Shown piece after piece: positions 23,860 to 34,157 of a stretch of 44,951 nucleotides of DNA. Source of the DNA: Nitrospirae bacterium JdFR-86 (lineage in GTDB: Bacteria > Nitrospirota > Thermodesulfovibrionia > Thermodesulfovibrionales > JdFR-86); assembly GCA_002011815.1 (NCBI GenBank), contig MTOV01000007.1:14788-59738 (forward strand). Reading direction: 5' to 3'. The notes beneath the pieces were generated by a model. That model had not been told where the DNA came from. It did not search any database and saw nothing but the letters and a program-made list of their open reading frames with translations. Every line of letters starts with the position of its first letter. Within the stretch, counting starts at the first letter, position 1. A program made the translations under genes and the position numbers.

Positions 23860-24607
23860 TTAATATCTCCTTTGCAAGAGACAAATAACTCTGAGCGCCT
23901 TTTGACCGTGCATCATAAAGAAGCACTGGTTTTCCGTGGCTTGGCGCTTCCGCCAGTGTAACGTTCCTTGGTATGACTGTATTATAAACCTTTCTGCCAA
24001 AGTGCTTTCTCAACTCCTCTGCCACCTGCCTGGACAGCGTGTTCCTCCGGTCATACATCGTAAGAAGGATGCCCTCGATATCCAGCGCAGGATTGAAAGA
24101 ACTCCTTACGAGTCTCAGGGTCTTTGTCAGCATGCTAAGCCCCTCAAGTGCATAATACTCGCACTGCACAGGAACCATTACAGAGTCCGAAGCCACAAGG
24201 GCATTCAACGTAAGAAGCCCAAGAGACGGTGGGCAGTCTATGAATATATAGCGAAACTCCTCCCTGACGCCTTCAAGCCTGCCGAGCAGAACCCTCTCCC
24301 TGTCGTCCCGGTCTATAAGCTCTATTTCCACGCCAAGAAGGTCTACAGAAGAAGGCACTAAAAAGAGATTCTCTATCTGTGTCTGCTTGACAGCCTCTGC
24401 AATGCTGATTTTACCGGCATAGACCTCGTAAAGCCCTTCTTCTGCGCTGATTCCAAGTCCGCTCGTTGAGTTTCCCTGCGGGTCTGTGTCTATGATGAGA
24501 ATTTTCTCTCCGGCAAGTGCAAGACAGGCAGCCAGATTAACTGCAGTGGTTGTTTTTCCGACCCCACCCTTTTGATTCGCTATCGAGATGACCCTGCCCA
24601 GAGTCAC
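23831..24607 (-). CDS. parA: Chromosome partitioning ATPase ParA (Soj-like)
   Basis: A 258-residue ATPase with the deviant Walker A QKGGVGKTTTAVNLAA, DTDPQGNSTSGLG, IFIDCPPSLGLLTLNAL and PVQCEYYALEGLSML. It has the short chromosomal form without an N-terminal HTH. It forms ATP-dependent gradients on the nucleoid that move ParB-parS complexes. It follows gyrB after 35 bp and overlaps parB by 29 bases, so the two are coupled. Confidence 0.96.
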   Translation of the reverse strand: MTLGRVISIANQKGGVGKTTTAVNLAACLALAGEKILIIDTDPQGNSTSGLGISAEEGLYEVYAGKISIAEAVKQTQIENLFLVPSSVDLLGVEIELIDRDDRERVLLGRLEGVREEFRYIFIDCPPSLGLLTLNALVASDSVMVPVQCEYYALEGLSMLTKTLRLVRSSFNPALDIEGILLTMYDRRNTLSRQVAEELRKHFGRKVYNTVIPRNVTLAEAPSHGKPVLLYDARSKGAQSYLSLAKEILSENGVRQGA

Positions 24608-24642
24608 AGACTCCTTTCCGCCTGAAGTTTCTCCCTCAGAGA

Positions 24643-27042
<2,400 letters not shown>

Positions 27043-28137
27043 TTATACTCTCATAGGCATCACAACGCACTTATATTCGTCGTCCGCCTCTTCTTTCATA
27101 AGCGTCGGGCTTAAGGGATCCTGCAGCTCTATGGCGACTGTTTCAGCCGACATTACAGTAAGCACATCAAGAAGGTACCTTGCATTGAAGCCAACTGCCA
27201 GCGCCTCTCCTTTGTAATCGACCTCAAGCTCGTCTTTTGCCTCGCCAAGGTCAGGGTTTGACGAAGAAAATGTCATGACCCCTGTGCCAAGGTCTATCTT
27301 AACTGCATTGCTCCTTTCCCTGCTCATTACGGACACCCTTCTTAGTGCCCTTATCATCCCTTCCCTGTTTACAAGGAGTTTCTTTTCGTTTGCAAGCGGT
27401 ATGACCTGACTGTAATTCGGATATGTGCCCTCTATAAGCCTCGCCAGAAACTCAATATCCAAAACCTTAAAAAGTATGTGATTTTTTCCGATGAGAACAG
27501 AAACCTTGCCTTCCTTGTCAAGGAATTTTCTGAGCTCCGAGGCTGTTTTTCTCGGCACTATTACCTTTTTCTCCCCGCTTACTCCTGCCGGCAGTTGCCT
27601 GCTTATTACAGCCATTCTGTGTCCGTCTGTGCCGACCACGGTAAGAATCTCGTTATTCAAATGAAAGAGCAGTCCGTTCAGCGTATATCTTGTATCGCTT
27701 TCTCCAGCAGCATACAGGGTCTTTTCTATCATCTGTGCGAGGACTGCCGGCTCCATCTGTATTTCCTCTGCCTCCTTCATCTCAGGCCAGCCTGGGAACT
27801 CCTCTGGCGCCAGACACGCAAGCCTGAAACTACTATGCCCTGCACTGACCTTAATCCACTGCCCGTCCTCAGACTCCAGAGTTATGTCACCTTCTATTTC
27901 TCTCACTATTTCAAAGAGTTTTCTTGCCGGGATACAAAGCCTTCCTTCTTCCTGCACCTGTGCATCAAGAGGCTCTCTTATTGCCGTCTCTATGTCTGTG
28001 GCTGTGATAAATGAGCCGTTCTTTTTTGCATCCAGCAGAAAGTGGCTGAGAATCGGCATCGTGTTGCGCTTCTCTACAATGTTCTGGATGTTCGAGAGCC
28101 TGTCCTGCATCTCCTGCTTCGAAACGCTGAGCTTCAT
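27043..28137 (-). CDS. dnaN: DNA polymerase III beta sliding clamp
   Basis: A 364-residue clamp subunit. It has MKLSVSKQEMQDRLSNIQNIVEKRNTMPILSHFLL at the N-terminus, RYTLNGLLFHL and TVVGTDGHRMAV in domain 2, the GFNARYLLDVL segment in domain 3, and the C-terminus CVVMPMRV. It forms a dimeric ring that tethers polymerase. It lies 8 bp downstream of dnaA in the standard dnaA-dnaN-gyrB order. Confidence 0.97.
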   Translation of the reverse strand: MKLSVSKQEMQDRLSNIQNIVEKRNTMPILSHFLLDAKKNGSFITATDIETAIREPLDAQVQEEGRLCIPARKLFEIVREIEGDITLESEDGQWIKVSAGHSSFRLACLAPEEFPGWPEMKEAEEIQMEPAVLAQMIEKTLYAAGESDTRYTLNGLLFHLNNEILTVVGTDGHRMAVISRQLPAGVSGEKKVIVPRKTASELRKFLDKEGKVSVLIGKNHILFKVLDIEFLARLIEGTYPNYSQVIPLANEKKLLVNREGMIRALRRVSVMSRERSNAVKIDLGTGVMTFSSSNPDLGEAKDELEVDYKGEALAVGFNARYLLDVLTVMSAETVAIELQDPLSPTLMKEEADDEYKCVVMPMRV

Positions 28138-28145
28138 ATCCCCTC

Positions 28146-29477
28146 CTATGGCTTTATTTTCTCAATTAAATTTTCGATCATCCTATTAAAGTTTTCGTCC
28201 TTTGCCCTTTTACCCTCTATCTGCTTGCATGCATAAATCACAGTGGCATGATCCTTGCCTCCAACATTCTTTCCGATGTCACTAAGAGACGCCTGCGTAA
28301 GCTCCCTGCTGAGATACATTGCAATCTGCCTTGGAATAGCTATCTCTTTTGTCCTCTTCCTGGCCTTTATGTCCTGAAGCCTTATTCCAAAATACTCTGC
28401 CACTGTCTTCAGTATAAACTCCACGGTCAGAGGTCTGTCTTCATCACGGATGAAGTCCCTTAAAATGGTCTTTGCCATGGAGAGGTTTATCGGACTTCCA
28501 GTAAGGGAAGAATGCGCCCCAAGCCTTATAAGACAGCCCTCTATATCCCTGATATTGGACTTTATTTTGGATGCAACATAGTATGCCACATCATCCGGAA
28601 GCTTCATTCTGTTTTCCTCTGCCTTCTTGTGTATTATCGCCAGCTTCGTCTCAAGCTCAGGCGGCTGTATGTCGGCTATAAGACCCATGCTGAAGCGAGA
28701 CCTGAGCCTGTCTGTCACCGCCCGAATCTCCTTTGGCGGCCTGTCGCTTGAAAGCACAATCTGCCTTTGCCTTTCATAAAGCGCATTCAGCGTGTGAAAC
28801 AGCTCCTCCTGAGTCGTAGTCTTGTTCTCTATGAACTGAACATCATCTACGAGAAGAAGGTCAAGATTCCGGTATTTTGCCTTCAGCTCCTCTGTCCTGC
28901 TGTGCCTTATGGCAGAGACTACTTCGTTTGTAAACTGCTCTGCAGAGACATAGAGCACGTTGTAGTCGCTTCTTTTGTCTATCACCCTGTTTCCGACCGC
29001 GCTTATAAGATGCGTCTTTCCAAGTCCAACACCACCATAGATGAACAAAGGGTTGTAAACCTTGCCTGGCATTTCAGAAACCGCTTTCGCCGCTGCCTGC
29101 GCAAACTGGTTGCTCGGTCCTACTACAAACCCTTCAAATGTGTATCTAGGGTTCAGATATATTCCCTTTCGTGCAAGCTTTGTTCTTCTGTTTTCAAGCT
29201 TTGCATCCATCTTTTTCAATGCAGCGTCCTCTTTTGTCGCAAACCTGTATTTGACCTCTACAGGCGAGGCAATAGTGCTCTCAACAGCCTCTGCTATCAG
29301 GTTGGGATGATAGTCCTCTATCCACTCCTTGTAAAATCTGTTGGGAACTTCTATCGTGACCTGCCCGTCCTTTATCTGAACCATCTTCATCGGGCTGAAC
29401 CACAGGTCAAATATGTTCTCCCCTACTTTCTCTTTTATCAACAAAAGACTCTTATTCCAGATTTCTTCTATCTGCAT
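28146..29477 (-). CDS. dnaA: Chromosomal replication initiator DnaA
   Basis: A 443-residue AAA+ protein. Domain I reads IWNKSLLLIKEKVGENIFDLWFSPM; the AAA+ core has NPLFIYGGVGLGKTHL, LLVDDVQFIENK and SDRPPKEI. Domain IV carries the DnaA signature GGKDHATVIYACKQIE. It binds DnaA boxes and melts oriC. No clear ribosome site precedes the ATG; a promoter is visible at 29536-29564. The upstream 260 bp are AT rich and are the likely origin. Confidence 0.98.
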   Translation of the reverse strand: MQIEEIWNKSLLLIKEKVGENIFDLWFSPMKMVQIKDGQVTIEVPNRFYKEWIEDYHPNLIAEAVESTIASPVEVKYRFATKEDAALKKMDAKLENRRTKLARKGIYLNPRYTFEGFVVGPSNQFAQAAAKAVSEMPGKVYNPLFIYGGVGLGKTHLISAVGNRVIDKRSDYNVLYVSAEQFTNEVVSAIRHSRTEELKAKYRNLDLLLVDDVQFIENKTTTQEELFHTLNALYERQRQIVLSSDRPPKEIRAVTDRLRSRFSMGLIADIQPPELETKLAIIHKKAEENRMKLPDDVAYYVASKIKSNIRDIEGCLIRLGAHSSLTGSPINLSMAKTILRDFIRDEDRPLTVEFILKTVAEYFGIRLQDIKARKRTKEIAIPRQIAMYLSRELTQASLSDIGKNVGGKDHATVIYACKQIEGKRAKDENFNRMIENLIEKIKP

Positions 29478-29529
29478 TTTTATTTACTAACACTTTATTA
29501 ACAAATGTTGATATCTTTCCCCCGGCAGG

Positions 29530-29551
29530 TGACATATTATAGCCCATGTCA
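29530..29551. promoter_or_regulatory. TGACAT-N10-ATGTCA inverted repeat over the dnaA -10 box
   Basis: Two perfect 6-base arms flank ATTATAGCCC, which contains the TATAAT of the dnaA promoter. A third ATGTCA occurs at 29581-29586. The position is that of a repressor operator; no known regulator is assigned. Confidence 0.4.
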
Positions 29552-29564
29552 ATATCTATAGCAA
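29536..29564 (-). promoter_or_regulatory. dnaA promoter
   Basis: On the minus strand TTGCTA (29559-29564), a 17-bp spacer and a perfect TATAAT (29536-29541) precede dnaA. The predicted leader is about 52 bases. Confidence 0.6.
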
Positions 29565-29736
29565 GAAAACTTTTATTTGTATGTCAGCATTTTCTTTACA
29601 TCTCATTGTAATCTTTTTTGTGGAAAAAGCCAGCTTTTTTCAACAGATATATAAATACCGGATACCCTTTGAATACATTAGAAAAAACACCTTTCTCCAC
29701 CTATTAACACCCTCTATCTATCCCTACTATAAATGC

Positions 29737-30862
29737 TTATTTATTAATAGAAGAAGAGCTCTCCTTGCTTTTTTCCCTCAGAGCTGCCTTTATGAATATA
29801 TCTATATCGCCGTCAAGTACAGCATCTACGTTGCCGACTTCCACACCAGTCCTATGGTCTTTCACAAGCCTGTAAGGCTGAAGCACATAAGACCTTATCT
29901 GACTGCCCCATGCTATGTCTTTTTTCTCTCCGACCAAGCCTTCGATTTCTTTCTCCTGCTCCTTAAGGCTCAGGTCGTAAAGTCTTGCCCTGAGTATTTT
30001 CATCGCAGTCTCTTTATTTCTGTGCTGCGAGCGGTGGTTCTGGGAAGAGACCACTATGCCTGTAGGCAGATGAGTTATTCTTACAGCAGACGACGTTTTG
30101 TTGACGTGCTGTCCACCTGCCCCTGAGGCACGAAAAGTGTCTATTCTTATGTCTTCTTCTTTTATCTCTACCTCTATGTCGTCTTCTATCTCAGGGTAGA
30201 CGAGCACTGCAGAGAAAGAGGTATGCCTTCTTTTGTTTGCATCAAAAGGAGATATCCTTACGAGTCTATGAACACCGGCCTCTACTTTAAGATATCCATA
30301 GGCGTAAGGACCAGAAACCATTATCGTAACGTCTTTTATTCCTGCCTCTTCGGCAGGCTGTATGTCAATTATCTTTGTGCTGTATCCGTGCAGTTCAGCC
30401 CATCTGAGATACATGCGCATGAGCATCTGTGCCCAGTCCTGGCTCTCCGTGCCGCCTGCTCCGGGATGTATCATCAGTATGGCATTGCCCCTGTCGTGCT
30501 CGCCTGAAAGAAGCCACCTGAGTTCAATCCCCTCTATGGAATCCGAAAGGTCTTTTATCTCTTTTGCAATCTCAGAAAGAAAGACCTCTCCGCCTTCCTC
30601 TTCAAGTATCTCTACAGAGTCTTCAAGATAGGAAAGCTTCTCGGAAATACCCTCAAACGGTAAAACAATGTCCTCTATGCGTGCCTTCTTTCTATTTAAC
30701 TCCTGAACCTTTTTGGGCGAGGACCATGTCTTCTCTGAAGAAAGCTCCTGGTCTATAGCCGCGATTTCTTTCTTGCGGGCATCTATATCAAAGATAACCT
30801 CTTAGAGTCTCGACTTTTTCCTTTAAGACTGAAAGTTCGTTTCTTATATCTTCCTTAAGCAT
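29737..30862 (-). CDS. prfB: Peptide chain release factor 2, with programmed +1 frameshift
   Basis: The ORF track shows only the distal part from 30474. The full gene starts with the ATG at 30862 ([24 protein letters not shown]), reaches an in-frame TGA at 30788-30790, shifts +1 there and continues as [20 protein letters not shown]. The product is about 374 residues. RF2 hallmarks are [15 protein letters not shown] with the SPF stop-codon motif, and [13 protein letters not shown] with the catalytic GGQ. It ends translation at UGA and UAA. The start lies 2 bases after the lnt stop, and its ribosome site GGAGGAG is formed by the last lnt codons. Confidence 0.95.
30788..30802 (-). promoter_or_regulatory. 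prfB autoregulatory +1 frameshift site
   Basis: The minus strand reads AGAGGTTATCTTTGA: an internal Shine-Dalgarno-like AGAGG, the slippery CUU codon and the in-frame UGA at codon 25. This is the classic bacterial prfB feedback element, where low RF2 favours frameshifting. Confidence 0.93.
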
Positions 30863-30864
30863 TT

Positions 30865-32406
30865 TTATCTCCTCCTTAAATCCATCAATAGGATCACTGT
30901 TATAATTATGCATAAATATGAAAAAAGGTCACCGTATCTTGAATAAAAGCTTCTTGTTCTGTCAGTTGTAATATTTGCAGTCAGCACCTGCTGTTTAAAA
31001 AGTCCTGTAGAGGACAAAATCCTTCCACTGCTGTCTATAAAGCCTGATATTCCTGTATTTGCCGCTCTTATGACCGGCTTTCTGTTTTCAACTGCCCTCA
31101 GCACTGCCATACTGAAGTGCTGATAAGGGCCAGCAGTCTTTCCAAACCATGCATCGTTCGTTATCGTAACTATAAAATCTCCGTCGTCCTTGTAGAACTT
31201 TCTTACAAGTCCGGGGAAGATTATCTCGTAACAGATAAATGTTCCGAATTTTCCAAAAGGGGTTTCTGCCCTTAAGTATTTGTCTCCGGCGACGTATTCA
31301 CCTATGCCGTAAGCAATCTTGTCGACAAAAAACAGGATTCGCCTGAAAGGGACATACTCGCCAAAGGGGACTAAATGTATTTTATCATAGATATAGCTTA
31401 CCTCTCCAGTGCTGTCAAGGAGCACTGCGCTGTTTGCAAGACGGTTGCCGTCCTTGACTGTTATGGCGCCAAAAAGCAAAGGAATTTCAAGGTTTTTTTG
31501 GAATTCGATAAGCTCTTCCGTAAGCCGGATGTCCTTTCCGAAATAAAAAGGCACGGCAGTCTCAGGCCAGACAATGAGTGAGGGCTGATGTAAACTTGCA
31601 GTTGTGGTAAGCCTCTTGTATGTGTTAATAACATCCCTCTGGAATCCAGGGTCCCATTTGATATCCTGCCTGATATTTCCTTGCACAACGCTTACTCTTA
31701 TGGTCTTTTCCCCGCGGTCCTGGTCAAGCCTGTAATAGCCGTATCCAAAGACAGCTATAAGACCCAGCAGCAGTATGCCGTAGCCTATAATGGTCGGCGA
31801 CATGTGAAAAAGCGGCATCTCCTGCCGCCGCTTCTTGATTATGAACAAGTCTGCAATCGCCCCGTTTACAGCCACTACAAGGAACGATATGCCGTATATG
31901 CCGGTAATGTCGGCAACCTGTATGACAGAGAGGAATTTATACTGCGAGTATCCAAGGCTTGACCACGGAAACCCTGTAAGCGCATAAGAGCGGGCAAACT
32001 CAAGCACAACCCAGAATACAGGTGCAAGAAAAAGTGCAGGAAAAGGCGTGGTCTTTATTTTTAAAGAAAAGAGCCAGCCGAAAACCCCTGTATAAAGGCT
32101 TAAATACAGCGAAAGCAGGAACACGAGGGCAAGACTCGGGACAAGAGAGACCCCGCCATAATGGTTTATCGAATGGTATATCCAGTAAAGTGTGCCAGAG
32201 AAAAATACAACTCCTAAGAGAAATCCTGCCTTGAACCCCTGCCGGGGAGTCTTTTCCCAGAGAGAGACCAGAAACGGCACGAGTGAGACCCACGCAAGAG
32301 AGTAATAATCAAAAACAGGAAAACAGAGCACGAGCAGTGCACCTGAAACCACCGCCGGCAGATACGGCTTAGAAAGCCTCTTTATATATCCTTTCTCTAA
32401 AAACAT
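30865..32406 (-). CDS. lnt: Apolipoprotein N-acyltransferase
   Basis: A 513-residue inner-membrane enzyme that adds the third acyl chain to lipoproteins. The N-terminal half has several transmembrane helices. The nitrilase domain follows with the catalytic glutamate in LIVWPETAVPF, the lysine region YDKIHLVPFGEYVPF, and the cysteine in GTFICYEIIFPGLVRKF. NDAWFGKTAGPYQHFSMAVLRAVENRKPVIRAANTGISG is also diagnostic. One C-terminal helix ends in MDLRRR, whose codons carry the prfB ribosome site. The N-terminus MFLEKGYIKRLSKPYLP is short and basic. Confidence 0.95.
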   Translation of the reverse strand: MFLEKGYIKRLSKPYLPAVVSGALLVLCFPVFDYYSLAWVSLVPFLVSLWEKTPRQGFKAGFLLGVVFFSGTLYWIYHSINHYGGVSLVPSLALVFLLSLYLSLYTGVFGWLFSLKIKTTPFPALFLAPVFWVVLEFARSYALTGFPWSSLGYSQYKFLSVIQVADITGIYGISFLVVAVNGAIADLFIIKKRRQEMPLFHMSPTIIGYGILLLGLIAVFGYGYYRLDQDRGEKTIRVSVVQGNIRQDIKWDPGFQRDVINTYKRLTTTASLHQPSLIVWPETAVPFYFGKDIRLTEELIEFQKNLEIPLLFGAITVKDGNRLANSAVLLDSTGEVSYIYDKIHLVPFGEYVPFRRILFFVDKIAYGIGEYVAGDKYLRAETPFGKFGTFICYEIIFPGLVRKFYKDDGDFIVTITNDAWFGKTAGPYQHFSMAVLRAVENRKPVIRAANTGISGFIDSSGRILSSTGLFKQQVLTANITTDRTRSFYSRYGDLFSYLCIIITVILLMDLRRR

Positions 32407-32443
32407 TACAAAATCACCAGATTTATGTTTTAAGGCATCCTCT

Positions 32444-32472
32444 ATTTTAAGAATGTCTCAAGTGCTTGACAA
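32444..32472 (-). promoter_or_regulatory. lnt-prfB promoter
   Basis: On the minus strand TTGTCA (32467-32472), a 17-bp spacer and TAAAAT (32444-32449) are seen. The predicted leader to the lnt ATG is about 31 bases. Its -35 box overlaps that of the tRNA-Phe promoter on the other strand. Confidence 0.55.
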
Positions 32473-32494
32473 CAATTAAGTTTATTGTTTAAAT
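32466..32494 (+). promoter_or_regulatory. tRNA-Phe promoter
   Basis: TTGACA (32466-32471), a 17-bp spacer and TTAAAT (32489-32494) lie just before the tRNA, with the predicted start near 32501. Confidence 0.6.
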
Positions 32495-32504
32495 TGTTAC
32501 GAAC

Positions 32505-32580
32505 GGGCAGTTAGCTCAGTTGGTAGAGCAGAGGCCTGAAAAGCCTCGTGTCCGCAGTTCGATTCTGCGACTGCCCACCA
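32505..32580 (+). tRNA. tRNA-Phe(GAA), CCA encoded
   Basis: Acceptor GGGCAGT pairs with ACTGCCC, then A and CCA. The D arm contains AGCTCAGTTGGTAGAGC, the anticodon stem-loop is GAGGC-CTGAAAA-GCCTC with anticodon GAA, and the T arm is CGCAGTTCGATTCTGCG. A T-rich tract (TTTATTTTTTTTG) follows and may end transcription. Confidence 0.97.
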
Positions 32581-32638
32581 TTTATTTTTTTTGTCTTTTC
32601 CCTCCCCTTTTAACTCTGGACAAAAAAATCTGCGCTGA

Positions 32639-34054
32639 CTACGTTGCCTTTCTGAGAGTATGCAGTTTGATCAGGTTCGTTTGTCCTGTTCCGAGCACCG
32701 GCGTGCTTGCAGTAATGACTATAGTGTCCTCTGGCTTTGCCATGCCTTCTTCTAAAAGAGTCTCTTCGACTTTTTTAAACAGGTCGTCTGTGTTTTTAAG
32801 CTTGCGCATTGTCTTTGGGACTACTCCCCAGTAAAGAGTCATTCTCCTTCTTATGATCTCAGAGAGTGTGAATGCAACTATAGGCACGGTGGGCCTGAAC
32901 TTTGAAAGCACTCTTGCAGTAGAGCCTGACTGTGTAAACGCCACTATGAACCTTGCCCCTATGTCCGCTGCTGCGGTTTTGGCAGCCTCTGCCACTGCCT
33001 CGGAAAAAGACCTGCCACGCATATACGCTGATACTGCCTGCCGCTCAGACTCTGTTTTTCTTATTATTCTGTCCATCATCCTCAGGGCTTCGAGCGGATG
33101 TTTTCCTGAGGAAGTCTCGGCAGAAAGCATAAGTGCATCCGTGCCGTCTATCACTGCGTTTGCAACATCAGTTACCTCTGCCCTTGTGGGTCTTAGATGC
33201 TCGGTCATGGACTCAAGCATCTGCGTGGCTGTGATTACAATCCTGCCTTTTCTGTTCGCCTGCTCTATGAGTGCCTTCTGAATTAGCGGAACGTCCTCTG
33301 CCGGAACTTCAATGCCGAGGTCTCCCCTTGCCACCATCAGCCCATCCGCCTCTTCGATTATACTGTCTATGTTGTCGAGTGCCTCAGGCTTTTCAATCTT
33401 CGCTATAAGAGGGACAGAAAACCCCCTGCTTTTAAGCCACTCCTTGACTACTCTTATGTCAGAGGCAGAGCGCACAAAAGACACTGCCACATAATCCACA
33501 CCCATCTGCATTCCGAACTCAAGGTCAGCCCTGTCCTTGTCTGTAAAAGACTCTGCGGTTATCTTCACACCCGGAAGGTTTACGCCTTTTCTGTCCCTGA
33601 GGATTCCGCCTTCAATGACCTTTGCACGAAGAGCGTTTCCCTCCCTGCCTGTTACTTTAAGCTCTATAAGTCCGTCATCAAGCAGTATCCTGTCGTTAAT
33701 CTTCACATCCCTTAGAAGATGCTTATAGGAGATAAATATTTGTTTGCTGTTTCCTGTTTCCTTTCCCGGGAGGATAAGAAGCTCCTGCCCTTTTTTGAGC
33801 ACCACTGCGCCGCCTTCCATAAGACCTGTTCTTATCTTTATGCCCTGAAGGTCTTGAAGAATGGCAACCGGCCGTCCATACTTCTTAGCACCCTCACGTA
33901 TGGTCTTTATGGCCTTTTTGTGAAAGGCGTGGTCTCCATGGGAGAAGTTCAGGCGGGCGACATCCATCCCTGCCTTAATCATGCGGAAGAGAACATCCCT
34001 TCTGCATGACGAAGGTCCTATGGTGCAGACTATCTTGGCTCTTCTTAATAACAT
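32639..34054 (-). CDS. pyk: Pyruvate kinase
   Basis: A 471-residue glycolytic enzyme converting phosphoenolpyruvate and ADP to pyruvate and ATP. Motifs: AKIVCTIGPSS, GMDVARLNFSHGDH, ILQDLQGIKIRTG, VSFVRSASDI, the signature LIAKIEKPEALDNIDSIIEEADGLMVARGDLGIEVP with the catalytic lysine, and TATQMLESM. TRAEVTDVANAVIDGTDALMLSAETSSGKHP follows, and the C-terminal domain has FIVAFTQSGSTARVLSKFRP. The ribosome site GAGGA lies 8 bases before the ATG. Divergent from the purine permease. Confidence 0.97.
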   Translation of the reverse strand: MLLRRAKIVCTIGPSSCRRDVLFRMIKAGMDVARLNFSHGDHAFHKKAIKTIREGAKKYGRPVAILQDLQGIKIRTGLMEGGAVVLKKGQELLILPGKETGNSKQIFISYKHLLRDVKINDRILLDDGLIELKVTGREGNALRAKVIEGGILRDRKGVNLPGVKITAESFTDKDRADLEFGMQMGVDYVAVSFVRSASDIRVVKEWLKSRGFSVPLIAKIEKPEALDNIDSIIEEADGLMVARGDLGIEVPAEDVPLIQKALIEQANRKGRIVITATQMLESMTEHLRPTRAEVTDVANAVIDGTDALMLSAETSSGKHPLEALRMMDRIIRKTESERQAVSAYMRGRSFSEAVAEAAKTAAADIGARFIVAFTQSGSTARVLSKFRPTVPIVAFTLSEIIRRRMTLYWGVVPKTMRKLKNTDDLFKKVEETLLEEGMAKPEDTIVITASTPVLGTGQTNLIKLHTLRKAT

Positions 34055-34157
34055 AGACTAATCCTCAGTATATCAAACAATAGAAAGGAAATCATTAGAC
34101 AAGAGTTCTATAATTTCGTTGCATTCAAGAGACCGGCAGGGGTATATTTATATCCTG

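Larger units (their letters stand above)
29478..29736. other. Candidate oriC / dnaA upstream region
   Basis: This AT-rich gap of about 260 bp between dnaA and prfB holds runs such as TTATTAACAAATGTTGATATC. It contains a DnaA-box match TTTTCCACA on the minus strand (TGTGGAAAA at 29619-29627) that fits TTWTNCACA. A looser TTCTCCACC lies near 29693, and two TATTAACA elements are at either end. The dnaA promoter lies within it. One good box is fewer than most origins have, so the assignment rests mainly on position beside dnaA. Confidence 0.5.

Noticed and set aside
28767-29501. 244-residue + strand ORF over dnaA
   Set aside because: Antisense to the strongly conserved dnaA and of low-complexity composition; no ribosome site of note.
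30475-30790. Apparent truncation or frameshift mutation of prfB
   Set aside because: The break is the conserved programmed CUU-UGA site with upstream AGAGG, so it is regulation and not damage.
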